Source: Mycolicibacterium houstonense (GTDB taxonomy: Bacteria; Actinomycetota; Actinomycetes; Mycobacteriales; Mycobacteriaceae). From it: a stretch of DNA of 64,000 nucleotides. Of this stretch, positions 25,182 through 33,821 are shown piece after piece. Each line of letters begins with the position of its first letter. Within the stretch, counting starts at the first letter, position 1. A program made the translations under genes and the position numbers. The DNA lies in contig NZ_LT546207.1 of the NCBI RefSeq assembly GCF_900078665.2, forward strand, positions 2,261,738-2,325,737, written 5' to 3'. Under the pieces are notes generated by a model. It was not told the DNA's origin. It saw nothing but the letters and a program-made list of their open reading frames with translations, and did not search any database.

Positions 25182-26307
25182 GTGCCGCCTCGCTGCCTGC
25201 CGGGGCCTCGGTGAGCACCTCGGGACCATTGGAACCGATGACGACGGCATCGCGGCTGAACACCGCGCCGACGCCGGGCTCCCAGACATAGGCGGTGATC
25301 GCGAGCACCATGCCCTCCTCGAGGTAATCGGTCTCGGCGGTCTGCCGCAGGCTCGGGGACACGACGGGCGGGTCGAATCCCAGCCCGAGGCCGTGCGCCA
25401 CCGGCATGGCCGGCAGCGCCTCCCCGGCCTGTTGGTACGCATCCAGCAGTGCACTGGTCGGTTTACCGGCGCGGCACGCGTCAACGAGCCGGTCCCACAG
25501 ATCATCCCGCCGCCGGTACAGCGATCGGGCCGCATCAGTCGCTTCGCCGACGCACACCGTGCGCGCGACCTCGGCGACGTAACCGTCGGCGAGCACACCG
25601 GCCGACAGTGCCACCAGATCCCCGTCGCGCACCCGGCCGTCGCCGTCGGCACGCCGCCACGGATGGTCCTTCGACGTGACCCAGGCAGCGTCCTGCGTCG
25701 CCGGGGTACTCACGCCGCCCGCGGCTTCGGCCTCCAACACCGCACCGGCGAGGCGATTCTCGGTGGTCCCTGGAGCCAGTTCCGCGATACCTCGCGCCAG
25801 ACCCGCCTCGGCAACCACCAGTGCGCGCCGCAGCGCCGAGATCTCCTCGGGCGTCTTGACCCGCCGCGCGGCCCGCATCGCCTGCTCGCCGTCGACCAGC
25901 TCGGCGTTCGGAAATGCCATCGGCAACAGCTTGGCGAACGTCGGTGTCAGGGCGTCGGTTCCGACCCGCTGTGCCGTATCGGCGCCCTTGATAGTCTGTA
26001 GCACGGTAATGAGCGTCATCGGGTTCCAGGCCAGACCGTAAAGATTCTCGTGGGGAATCTCCTCGGGGATGCCCTCGTCCCACGTGCTGTTCAGATGAAT
26101 CTCACCGGTCTCCCGGACGAAGGTGCAGATCGGCCCGAACGGCCGGGTACCCACCACCCACAGCTGCGGAGCGCCGGAGATGTAACGGACGTTGGCCTGC
26201 CTGCCCAGTACCAGCACGTCGAGGTCGTGGGCCTCCATCTGGGCGAGAGCGCGCTCCCGACGGCTGACGCGCAACGCCCGTGCGTCGGCCTCGATTTCAG
26301 TTCCCAC
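25174..26307 (-). CDS. M24 (creatinase/prolidase-fold) protein with degenerate metal site
   Basis: A 377-residue pita-bread-fold protein: creatinase N-domain (to about 140), then the M24 domain. Of the five usual metal ligands only the His (VAHGLGLGF) is clearly present. The first Asp is Ser (VALSAGVLADGY), the second is not at its place (YVAEVARTV), and the two Glu strands read LAITAYVWEPG and FSRDAVVIG. It is probably a metal-free creatinase-like hydrolase or a non-catalytic partner of the next M24 protein. The GTG at 26307 is preferred, with GAGGTG just upstream; an ATG 12 nt earlier is possible. Confidence 0.85.
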   Translation of the reverse strand: MGTEIEADARALRVSRRERALAQMEAHDLDVLVLGRQANVRYISGAPQLWVVGTRPFGPICTFVRETGEIHLNSTWDEGIPEEIPHENLYGLAWNPMTLITVLQTIKGADTAQRVGTDALTPTFAKLLPMAFPNAELVDGEQAMRAARRVKTPEEISALRRALVVAEAGLARGIAELAPGTTENRLAGAVLEAEAAGGVSTPATQDAAWVTSKDHPWRRADGDGRVRDGDLVALSAGVLADGYVAEVARTVCVGEATDAARSLYRRRDDLWDRLVDACRAGKPTSALLDAYQQAGEALPAMPVAHGLGLGFDPPVVSPSLRQTAETDYLEEGMVLAITAYVWEPGVGAVFSRDAVVIGSNGPEVLTEAPAGSEAAHV

Positions 26308-27565
26308 TGGACACCTCATACGGGTCGTACGGATATGCGGTCAGCGGCATCCAGCCGCCCTCGGTGACTACCACGATCTCCTCGCCGCGATAGCCGCCGG
26401 TGCCGTCCTCCCACACCACCGGCTCGAACACCAGCAACATGCCATCCGGGAAGACGAAGTTGTCGTCCCACTCCTGACCGAGATCCGTTCCGATCATCGG
26501 CATTTCGGCCGCGCTCGTCCCGATACCGTGTCCCAGGTAGAAATGCGGCAGCCACGGCTTCTGGTCGCCGGCCGCGGCCGTCGCCGCGCGGCCGAGGTCG
26601 CCGCAGGTGGCACCGGCCTTGGTCACCGAGAGCACCGCGTCGACGATCCGGCTCCACTTGTCGAACTGCTCCTGCTGCGCCGCAGTCGGGTCCTGTCCGA
26701 CGATCCAGGTGCGGCCATGGTCGGAGCAGTAGCCGTGATAGGCGATGGACACGTCGGTCCACAGCACATCTCCCTGCTGCAACTCGCGCTCGGTAGTGAG
26801 CAGGGGAAGCGCGAGATCACCGGTGGTGGTCCAGGTGCCTTCCGCCCGCGATGCCGGCATGGCCTGCCAGATCGAGTCGAACATGTTCGTAGTGGCCCCG
26901 AGTTCGAAAGTCCGCCGCACGAATTCGGCGGACAGGTCGATCTGCCGCACCCCGGGCACCACCGACTTGTGGATCTCGGCGATGGCCTGCTCGGTGATCT
27001 GGCAGGCCCGGCGCACACAGGCGATCTGGTCGATCGTCTTGACCAGCTTCGCCGCGCCGATCACCGGCGCGGCATCGATCGGCGGGGTGGGGAACAGCGT
27101 GCTGCCCGCCCGCCGCATCGCCCCCGTCAGTTCGTCGGTGGCGATGGTCGCACCGGCCGGTACCAGACCGGCGAGGGTCCTCGCGAATTCCGCTACCCCC
27201 TCTTCGAATTCGAGGTACACGGGGCCGTGCAGGTGATCGTCGGGCAGGCCCGATTCCATCGACGCGCCCTCGCGGAACGGCAGGAACAGATGCGGGTGCT
27301 CGTCGTCCGCCAGCACGACCGCGATCGGCCGCTCGACATGCGAGAGCCCCGCGTCGGCCAGTGGCCAGGCGATGCCGGTGGCATACATGACGCTGCCGTT
27401 GCCGAGCAGCACCAGCGCGTCCACTCCCTGGTCGGCCATCGCGGCGCGCAGCCGCACGCCGACCTCTCGCCGCATCCGGGCGAGGTCAGGTTCGTCGGGA
27501 ATGTCGAGCGGGGTGTAGCCGGTCCGGGCGATCTGGGTGACGCCGGACAGCGTCGCGCTCGTCAT
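26297..27565 (-). CDS. M24-family metallopeptidase-like protein (intact metal site)
   Basis: A 422-residue protein with the creatinase N-domain (about 25-165) and an M24 catalytic domain. The metal ligands are visible: two Asp in LWTDVSIAYHGYCSDHGRTW, His in YLGHGIGTS, Glu in VFEPVVWEDG and Glu in RGEEIVVVTEGG. Relatives cleave X-Pro peptides, but members in catabolic operons may cleave C-N or C-C bonds in small molecules. Its stop overlaps the next M24 start and its own ATG overlaps the amidohydrolase stop (ATGA), so the two M24 genes are tightly coupled. Confidence 0.88.
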   Translation of the reverse strand: MTSATLSGVTQIARTGYTPLDIPDEPDLARMRREVGVRLRAAMADQGVDALVLLGNGSVMYATGIAWPLADAGLSHVERPIAVVLADDEHPHLFLPFREGASMESGLPDDHLHGPVYLEFEEGVAEFARTLAGLVPAGATIATDELTGAMRRAGSTLFPTPPIDAAPVIGAAKLVKTIDQIACVRRACQITEQAIAEIHKSVVPGVRQIDLSAEFVRRTFELGATTNMFDSIWQAMPASRAEGTWTTTGDLALPLLTTERELQQGDVLWTDVSIAYHGYCSDHGRTWIVGQDPTAAQQEQFDKWSRIVDAVLSVTKAGATCGDLGRAATAAAGDQKPWLPHFYLGHGIGTSAAEMPMIGTDLGQEWDDNFVFPDGMLLVFEPVVWEDGTGGYRGEEIVVVTEGGWMPLTAYPYDPYEVSSGN

Positions 27566-28725
27566 AGGAGCCCCAGGAACTTCTGGATGTTGGTGGAGAC
27601 GATCTTGACGGCGTTGTCGGGTCCGACCGCCTCGACAACCGTCGCCAGTGACTTCTCCGAGTATCCGAAGGTGCTCTCGTTGTGTGGATAGTCGCTGGAC
27701 CACATCACGTTGTCGACGCCGATCTCGTCGATCAGCCGCAGCCCCAACGGGTCCACCATGAACGACGCAGCCATGTGCTTGTCCCAGTAGTGCCGGACAT
27801 CGTGCTGCAACTCGTGGTTGAACATGTGCCGGTAGGAGGCCAGCATGTGCTCGGCATCCTGCAGCGCAGTGGGCACCCAGGCGATGCCGCCCTCGAACCA
27901 ACCGACCTTGAGCTTCGGATGCCGATCCAGGATGCCCGAGAAGACGTATTTGGCGAACTGCTCGCGGAACGAGTCGACGTTGACCATCATGCCGACCACG
28001 ACGCTGTTGTTCTCGCACGGAGTCTTCGGTGGGGTCTCGCCGATGTGGTGGCTGACCGGGATACCGGACGCCTCGATCTCGTCCCAGACCGCATCCATCG
28101 CGGTGCTGCCGTAGTCGTAGATGTTGCCGTCGTCGTCCTTGCCCGGGTTCAGCGGCAGCAGGAATGTCTTGAGTCCCAGGGACTTCAGTTCCTCAAGGGT
28201 GCTGCGGGTGCCCTTGGGATCCCACCAGTTGATCAGCCCGACACCGTAGAAGTGGCCGTCGGACTGCTCCTGCAGGGCGGCGATGTGCTCGTTGTAGATC
28301 CGGAACACCCGCTCGCGCAACGCCTTGTCCGGGTAGTGGAACAGGGCCAGCACCGCGTTGGGGAACGCCAGCTCCTTGTCGATGCCGTCCTCTTTGAGCT
28401 CGCGGATGCGGGCGGCGATGTTGTTCGACGCGGCACCGGCCAGGTCGTCGTACTGCATCAGCACGCGGCCGAAATCGCCTCCGGTCCAGGCTTTGCCCTT
28501 CATCCCGACCATGTAGGCGCCGTCCTCGTACCAGATGCGCGGCGCGGCACCTTTGAGTTCTTCGGGGAAACGGTCGTAGAAGATGTCATCGGCCACCGAA
28601 ATGTGGTTGTCGGCCGAGAAGATCTCGGTGCCCGCCGGCAATCCGAGGTCACCGGTGGCATGGCCCTTGCGGTGCTTCGGCGCACCGAAGCCCTCGGGTG
28701 GATAGAGGGTCGTCGAAGCAGTCAT
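27562..28725 (-). CDS. Amidohydrolase family 2 protein
   Basis: A 387-residue COG2159 amidohydrolase, paralogous to the one at 8951-10246. The metal strand reads FSADNHISVADD, followed by a His pair in GIPVSHHIGETPP and the late motif MWSSDYPHNESTFG. A decarboxylase or ring-fission-type hydrolase is likely, as for other members of this group near oxygenases. It lies 49 nt after the P450 gene and overlaps the M24 start by 4 nt, so it belongs to the same operon. Confidence 0.87.
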   Translation of the reverse strand: MTASTTLYPPEGFGAPKHRKGHATGDLGLPAGTEIFSADNHISVADDIFYDRFPEELKGAAPRIWYEDGAYMVGMKGKAWTGGDFGRVLMQYDDLAGAASNNIAARIRELKEDGIDKELAFPNAVLALFHYPDKALRERVFRIYNEHIAALQEQSDGHFYGVGLINWWDPKGTRSTLEELKSLGLKTFLLPLNPGKDDDGNIYDYGSTAMDAVWDEIEASGIPVSHHIGETPPKTPCENNSVVVGMMVNVDSFREQFAKYVFSGILDRHPKLKVGWFEGGIAWVPTALQDAEHMLASYRHMFNHELQHDVRHYWDKHMAASFMVDPLGLRLIDEIGVDNVMWSSDYPHNESTFGYSEKSLATVVEAVGPDNAVKIVSTNIQKFLGLL

Positions 28726-28774
28726 GTAGGTACTCCAATCGGGCTGTAGGGGCTGAGGGCCGGTTTACCGGCAA

Positions 28775-30004
28775 CTACCAGGCGACGGGGAGTTCGTAGA
28801 CGCCGTAGGCGAGGCGGTCGTGCTTGAACGGCACCTCGTCGAGCGGAATGGCCAGGCGCAGAGTCGGGATCCGGCGCAGCAGGGTGTGGAAGACGATCTG
28901 CAGTTCGGCGCGGGCCAACTGCTGCCCGACGCATTGGTGCCTGCCGTAGCCGAAGCCCAGTTGCTGGCTCGCGTCGCGGCTGAGGTCGAGCTTGTCGGGC
29001 TCCGGGTAGGCCTTCGCGTCCCAGTTCGCCGGGGACAGGTCGATGATGACACCGTCACCGGCGCGGATCGTCTCGCCGCTGATCTCGATGTCCTCCAGCG
29101 CCACCCGGCGCTGGCCGGTCTGGATGATGGACAGATAGCGCATCAGTTCTTCGACCGCGTTGGCGATCACCTTCGGATCCTCGGCGTTTCGCAGGAAATC
29201 GGCCTGCTCGGGGTTCTCCAGCAGCGCCAGGATGCCGATCCCGATCATGTTGGCGGTGGTCTCGTGCCCGGCGATCAACAACCCGGTGCCCAGCTGCGCG
29301 GCCTCTTTGACGCTGATCTCCCCGGCGGTGACCCGGTCGGCCAGGTCCGACACCGCGTCCTCGGCCGGGTTGGCCTGCTTCTCCTCGACCAGATTGATCA
29401 GGTACTGGTGCAGGCTCATCGCGCCCTTCTGCATGGCATCCGCCGCGGCGTACCGGGCCAGGCCGGCGTTGGCGTGCTCCTGGAAGAACTCGTGGTCCGC
29501 GTATGGGACACCGAGCATCTCGCTGATCACCACGGTGGGCACCGGCAACGCCAGCTTGGCGACGAGATCGGCGGGTTGCGGCCCCGCCAGGACCTGGTCG
29601 ATGCACTCATCGGTGATCTTCTGGATCGCCGCGCGCAATCCCTCGACACGACGAAACGTGAAGGGCTTGGACAGCATCCGGCGGAACCGGGTGTGTTCCT
29701 CGGCATCGGAGGTGAACACCGAGCGCGGCCGCTTGTCGACGGTGGAGAGCATGTGCTCGTTCCAATGCGGAAAGCCCTCGATCCGGTCGTCCACACTGAT
29801 CCGGGAGTCTGCGAACAGGGTCCGGGCCTCTTCGTGGCCGGTGATCAGCCACGGGGTGCTGCCGTTCCAGATCTTCACGCGGAACAGGCCTTTGGGGTGG
29901 CCCAGCATCGGCGGCGGCGGCGCGAACGGGCACGCCGCGTCGCGCTCCATCGGGTATTCGGGAATGTCGGTGGCGGCCGGGGAGTCGGTGAGCGTTTCAG
30001 ACAT
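28775..30004 (-). CDS. Cytochrome P450 (CYP105-like)
   Basis: A 409-residue P450 with IAGHETTANM in the I helix, EELMRYL (ExxR) in the K helix and the haem loop FGYGRHQCVGQQLARAELQI. The N-terminal PMERDAACPFAPPP and overall pattern resemble the CYP105 family, which often uses [3Fe-4S] ferredoxins. Exactly such a ferredoxin gene ends 9 nt upstream, so the two form a monooxygenase pair. Hydroxylation of the island's substrate is inferred. Confidence 0.95.
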   Translation of the reverse strand: MSETLTDSPAATDIPEYPMERDAACPFAPPPPMLGHPKGLFRVKIWNGSTPWLITGHEEARTLFADSRISVDDRIEGFPHWNEHMLSTVDKRPRSVFTSDAEEHTRFRRMLSKPFTFRRVEGLRAAIQKITDECIDQVLAGPQPADLVAKLALPVPTVVISEMLGVPYADHEFFQEHANAGLARYAAADAMQKGAMSLHQYLINLVEEKQANPAEDAVSDLADRVTAGEISVKEAAQLGTGLLIAGHETTANMIGIGILALLENPEQADFLRNAEDPKVIANAVEELMRYLSIIQTGQRRVALEDIEISGETIRAGDGVIIDLSPANWDAKAYPEPDKLDLSRDASQQLGFGYGRHQCVGQQLARAELQIVFHTLLRRIPTLRLAIPLDEVPFKHDRLAYGVYELPVAW

Positions 30005-30013
30005 GAGTCGGTG

Positions 30014-30208
30014 TCATTCCTCGATCTGGATGGCTAGGGCTGGGCAGGCCGCCGCTGCGCGGCGAGTGTTGTCGGTCTGGTCCGGTCCGGGGGCGGTTTC
30101 TCGGAGGACGACGACGCCGTCCTCGTCGCGCTGGTCGAACACCTCGCTGGCGTTGAGCACGCACTGGCCCGAGGACACGCACTTGTCCTGGTCGACGCTG
30201 ACTTTCAT
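30014..30208 (-). CDS. [3Fe-4S] ferredoxin, partner of the adjacent P450
   Basis: A 64-residue ferredoxin. Cluster ligands are Cys10 and Cys16 (KCVSSGQC) and Cys55 (AACPALAI); the position of the fourth Cys of a [4Fe-4S] cluster is not Cys, giving a [3Fe-4S] type. Its ATG overlaps the TetR stop (ATGA) and the P450 follows 9 nt later. It would carry single electrons from a ferredoxin reductase, encoded elsewhere, to the P450. Confidence 0.93.
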   Translation of the reverse strand: MKVSVDQDKCVSSGQCVLNASEVFDQRDEDGVVVLRETAPGPDQTDNTRRAAAACPALAIQIEE

Positions 30209-30882
30209 GAGCGATCGCTTTCCTGGGTAACCGGCGCCATCCACAAGCCGACGATGGCATCGATGAGTCCCGACGCCGCACCCTGCCAGGACGCCCGGGG
30301 CACATCGGCTCCTTGCGCCATCGCCCGTTCCCGGTCGGCGCAGCTGTGCATCAACAGATTTCGCGCCATGATGTTGCGTTCGGCGCGGATCTCCTCGGGC
30401 AGTTCGGGCAGGCAGTTGGTCATGCCCTCGATCACCTGCACCAGAGACGGCGAGCTCAGCGCGTCGCGGACGACGATGTCGTGGTAGGCCGGGTCGGTCA
30501 TCACCTGGGCGGCGAACCGGGCGTACCACGTCGGGTTTCCCAGCGCCGCAAGATGATCGGTGAGCGGCTGAACCAGGCACGCGACCCAGTCCCGGAGCCC
30601 GGCCGAGTCGTCGATATCGGCGACCATCTGCTCGCGCAGGTACTCGATCGGGCCGCGGTGCTTGTGCTCGATGGCGCGGACCAGGTCGGTCTTGGTGCCG
30701 AAGTGGTAGCCGACCGCGGCGTTGTTGCCCTGCCCGGCCGCCTCGCTGACCTGCCGGTTGGACACCGCGAACACCCCGTGTTCGGCATAGAGCCGCTCGG
30801 CCGCCTTGAGGATCGCCTCCTGCGTACTGCTGGCCCGATCGGCGCGAGCGGTCCGATTGGCTGCTGTCACCGTTACAGTCAA
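30205..30882 (-). CDS. TetR-family regulator of the ferredoxin/P450 operon
   Basis: A 225-residue TetR-type protein. The HTH domain is TQEAILKAAERLYAEHGVFA, NRQVSEAAGQGNNAAVGYHF and KTDLVRAIEHKH; the rest resembles the TetR_C domain of PsrA-like regulators. The TTG at 30882 is taken as the start because AGGAGG sits 5 nt upstream; the next GTG is too far from it. It is the first gene of its operon and an 11-bp inverted repeat lies just upstream, so autoregulation is likely. Confidence 0.9.
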   Translation of the reverse strand: MTVTVTAANRTARADRASSTQEAILKAAERLYAEHGVFAVSNRQVSEAAGQGNNAAVGYHFGTKTDLVRAIEHKHRGPIEYLREQMVADIDDSAGLRDWVACLVQPLTDHLAALGNPTWYARFAAQVMTDPAYHDIVVRDALSSPSLVQVIEGMTNCLPELPEEIRAERNIMARNLLMHSCADRERAMAQGADVPRASWQGAASGLIDAIVGLWMAPVTQESDRS

Positions 30883-30894
30883 CGCCCCTCCTGT

Positions 30895-30920
30895 AATTAA
30901 GTCAAGCAGTTGATTTAATT
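30895..30920. promoter_or_regulatory. Operator of the TetR-ferredoxin-P450 operon
   Basis: AATTAAGTCAA and TTGATTTAATT form 11-bp arms with one mismatch and a 4-nt spacer, 12 bp upstream of the TTG start. The strong AT bias also suits a promoter. It differs from both other operator types in the window. Confidence 0.7.
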
Positions 30921-30928
30921 CGTCGCCG

Positions 30929-30997
30929 CCCCGCCGACACTACGGTTTCTGATGAAATAACCGGATTACTGCAGCAGAAACCGTAGTGTCGGCGGGG
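30929..30997. terminator. Perfect 23-bp hairpin after the SDR stop codon
   Basis: CCCCGCCGACACTACGGTTTCTG (given here only by position, 30929-30951) pairs perfectly with 30975-30997, with a 23-nt loop. The right arm abuts the SDR stop at 30998, so it would end the hydrolase-SDR transcript before the next operon's operator. There is no T tract, as is common in mycobacteria. A dispersed repeat origin is also possible. Confidence 0.7.
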
Positions 30998-31807
30998 TCA
31001 TTTGGGCTTGCGGACGATGACCTTGCCCGCGACCGTGCCGCCGTCGATCGGCAGCACGGTTCCGGTGACGTAGCGCGATCGATCGGTGGCGAAGTAGAGC
31101 GCCGCCTCGGCGACGTCCTGGACGGTGCCCTCCCGCTTGAGTGGGCGGTCAATGCGCATCTGGGCCCGAATCCCGGCCTCGAACTCCTCGATGCGCTCGC
31201 GCTCCTCGGGCGAGGCCGACTTGGCCACGATCGCGGTGCGGATGTTGCCCGGGGCGATGGCGTTGACCCGAATCTCGTAGTGGGCCAACTCGATCGCCGC
31301 CGACTTGGTGAACTGGATGACCGCAGCCTTGGACGCCCGGTAGGTCATCACCCCGCCACCGGCCTGGATACCACCGATCGAGGTCAGGTTGAGGATCGAG
31401 CCGCCGCCGTGCTCGGACATGTACCGCGCGGCATCGCGGGTCCCGGCCATGACGGCGCGGACGTTGACCCGCATCACGGTGTCGAAATCGGCCAGATCGT
31501 CGTCGAGGAAGCGGCGGTGCATCCGGCCGGAGACCCCGGCGTTGTTGACGATGACGTCGAGGCCACCGAAGGTTTCGATCGAGGTCGACACCAGACGGCC
31601 CACCTGATCGACATCGCTCACGTCGGTGGACAGGAACCGGGTGTTCTCCCCCAGCTCCTCGGCCAGTGCCTTGCCGCGGTCCTGGTCGATGTCACCGATC
31701 ATCACCCGGGCGCCTTCGGCGGCGAACCGCCGCACCAATCCCTCACCCAGTCCCGATGCACCGCCGGTCACCACCGTGACTTTTCCGGCCAGCTCGTTGC
31801 CTGTCAT
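30998..31807 (-). CDS. Short-chain dehydrogenase/reductase
   Basis: A 269-residue SDR with TGGASGLG, NNAGVSG, Ser in ILNLTSIGG and the YRASK pair, ending GTVLPIDGG. Asp in MIGDID suggests NAD(H). Its ATG overlaps the stop of the upstream alpha/beta hydrolase (ATGA), so the two are translated together. It may oxidise an alcohol released by the hydrolase, by analogy with other hydrolase-SDR pairs. Confidence 0.92.
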   Translation of the reverse strand: MTGNELAGKVTVVTGGASGLGEGLVRRFAAEGARVMIGDIDQDRGKALAEELGENTRFLSTDVSDVDQVGRLVSTSIETFGGLDVIVNNAGVSGRMHRRFLDDDLADFDTVMRVNVRAVMAGTRDAARYMSEHGGGSILNLTSIGGIQAGGGVMTYRASKAAVIQFTKSAAIELAHYEIRVNAIAPGNIRTAIVAKSASPEERERIEEFEAGIRAQMRIDRPLKREGTVQDVAEAALYFATDRSRYVTGTVLPIDGGTVAGKVIVRKPK

Positions 31808-32634
31808 TGCACCTCTTTCAGGAATTTCAGCAGCACCGCGGTCAGTGCGGTGGGCTGTTCGATCTGCGGGCAGTGCCCGGCGCCGGGAATCACCGCGCTG
31901 CAGGCATCGGCGATCTGGCCGGCGATTTCGGCGGCCCAACCGGACGGCAGCAGCTTGTCGTGTTCCCCCTCGATGATCATGGTCGGCACCCCGATGCGGT
32001 CGTAGTCCCGTTGCGCCGACGGCATAACCGGCGGTTCCAGGCCGGGCCGTCGAAACCGGGCCGCCGCCAAGCTTTCCCACGCCCCCGGCGCGATGCTCGA
32101 CTCGTAGCGCCGTTGCACGTACCCCTCGTCGTCCGGATAGGCCGGACCGGCGAACAGCGCGGTGACAATGCGTCGCATCCCGTCCAGAGTGGCGTCGTAG
32201 TCGTACAGCGCGGCCGAATGCTGGTTGCGCTGGATCTCCCCTCCCCCACAGATCGCGGTGAGCGATCGCATGGGTAACCGCGGATTCTCCGACGTGGCGT
32301 CCACCAGAAGATTGACCGCACCCATCGAGTTACCGACGAAATGCGCTGAGCCGACGCCGAGTTCGGCGCAGAACCGGGCGACGTGCCGGATCCGCAGCCC
32401 GCGTCCGTCGGTGAAGTCGATGACCTTGGCGCTGCCACCGAAGCCCAGCATGTCCGGGGCGAGCACGCGGAAATGCTCGGCCAGTTCGTCGATCACCCGC
32501 TCCCACGCCAGTTCGGCGCTGACACCGAACTCGCCACCGTGCAACAGGACGACGGGGTCCCCGGACCCGGCTTCGAGGTAGCCGGTGGTCAAACCGTCGA
32601 CGTCGATGGTCTTGCGTGCGAAGTCCACGGCCAC
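31804..32634 (-). CDS. Alpha/beta hydrolase (MhpC/BphD-like C-C hydrolase family)
   Basis: A 276-residue alpha/beta hydrolase. The nucleophile is Ser103 in FVGNSMGAVNLL, with Asp in IEGEHDKLLP and His in GAGHCPQIEQP, a complete triad; the oxyanion segment is LLHGGEFG. The GNSMGG-like elbow is typical of meta-cleavage product hydrolases. GTG at 32634 is used, or possibly the GTG two codons later; no strong ribosome binding site is seen. A GAGAAYnnnATTCTC operator lies 25 bp upstream, so this operon falls under the common regulon. Confidence 0.88.
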   Translation of the reverse strand: MAVDFARKTIDVDGLTTGYLEAGSGDPVVLLHGGEFGVSAELAWERVIDELAEHFRVLAPDMLGFGGSAKVIDFTDGRGLRIRHVARFCAELGVGSAHFVGNSMGAVNLLVDATSENPRLPMRSLTAICGGGEIQRNQHSAALYDYDATLDGMRRIVTALFAGPAYPDDEGYVQRRYESSIAPGAWESLAAARFRRPGLEPPVMPSAQRDYDRIGVPTMIIEGEHDKLLPSGWAAEIAGQIADACSAVIPGAGHCPQIEQPTALTAVLLKFLKEVQ

Positions 32635-32658
32635 ACGATACTGATGTTTTCTGAATTG

Positions 32659-32673
32659 GAGAACATCATTCTC
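32659..32673. promoter_or_regulatory. GAGAAYnnnATTCTC operator before the hydrolase-SDR operon
   Basis: GAGAACATCATTCTC, 25 bp upstream of the hydrolase start, a position that would block transcription if bound. Confidence 0.75.
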
Positions 32674-32837
32674 GGATCTCTGAGATGATCGGAGTGCTTA
32701 CTCAGGCAGACCGGTCATGCGTAGCGTCATAGCAATGCTGGAGGGGTCGGAGATCCGGTGCGGATTCGCCGTCGCGGCCGACGAGGGCATGTGGCGACTG
32801 ATGCCGGCAATTGTCCATCCACTCGTCGTCGGACGGG

Positions 32838-33670
32838 CTACTCAGTGACCTCACCGTTTGCCGCAGCCTCGAGCGCTACAGCGACAGCTTCAAACTCCGC
32901 CAGCGCAGCGGCCAGGTCCTCCACGATCTCGCGGGCGATCACGTCCGGCGCCGGGAGGTTGTCGGCATCCTCCAGCGATTCGTCGCGCAGCCACGAGATG
33001 TCTAGGTTCACCTTGTCGCGGGCGATGAGGTCGTCGTAGGTGAATGTTTTCCACCGCTCCGACTCCACGCGCTCCTCACGCGGTTTCCTTGACAAGTAGG
33101 CGTCAACGAACTCAATTAGGTGGTGGCGTCGCAGCGGATTCTGCTTGAGCGCGAAGTGCTGGTTGGTACGCAGGTCGTACACCCACAGCTTGGTAGTCCA
33201 CGGCTGCTCGGCCGCTGGCTTCTTGTCGGGGCCAACGTCTCCGGCCGCGGAAGGTTGAAGATCAGCCGGGCGCGCGGTTCCGGATCGAACCCGTTGGTGA
33301 AGTGGGTTTCGACGCCGGCAGCCTCGAACACGAACGGCAGCCGGCCGTCCCGAGTCTTCGCCTTGATCCGCACCTCAGCGGGGAGCCCATCGGCATACAT
33401 CGCCGATTGCCATTCCACACCGGAGAGCGGCGTCCCGACGGGTTTGGCCTCCATGACGCCGACGACCGCCTTGTCCACGTACAGCAGGTAGTCGACCCGC
33501 GCGTGGCCTGGCTTCAGCACCACTTCGCGGACAGCGGCTCCTTGCCCGGCAAAGATGTTGAGGTCTTTCTTGTCCTGTATCAACCAACCGGCCTGGGTGA
33601 GCTGCTCGTCGATGAGTTTGCGGGCACGCGCCTCGGCAGGTAGCCGGGCTGCATCATCCGAATCACTCAT
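32838..33670 (-). pseudogene. Chimeric remnant of a type I restriction-modification system (HsdR N-terminus joined to HsdM C-terminus)
   Basis: Reading from 33670, the first about 140 codons match the N-terminal nuclease domain of HsdR: RKLIDEQLTQAGW, then VDYLLYVDKAVVGVMEAK (a PD-(D/E)xK core) and TNGFDPEPRARLIFNLPRPE. After PETLA, near 33230, the match jumps to the C-terminal end of the HsdM methyltransferase, in another frame: KLWVYDLRTNQHFALKQNP to DNLPAPDVIAREIVEDL, ending at 32838. The span is 833 nt, not a multiple of three. No helicase, methylase core or specificity gene remains. A large internal deletion is the simplest explanation, so it should be non-functional as a restriction system. 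Confidence 0.85.
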
Positions 33671-33821
33671 CGCAGTGAGACTATCGACGCCAACCCCGCG
33701 AACGCCAGCAATCACACCATTTCACGATATTGATGACGACACACCAAATCCAGCAATGAATATGCGACTCTGTTGCCGAGCAGTTCTGCGCAATCGGTCG
33801 TACCTCGTGGCCTTCGGCTGT

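Noticed and set aside
32717-32848. A 43-codon plus-strand frame between the operator at 32659 and the restriction relic
   Set aside because: No clear ribosome binding site or family resemblance, and its 3' end runs into the relic; it is probably chance or debris.
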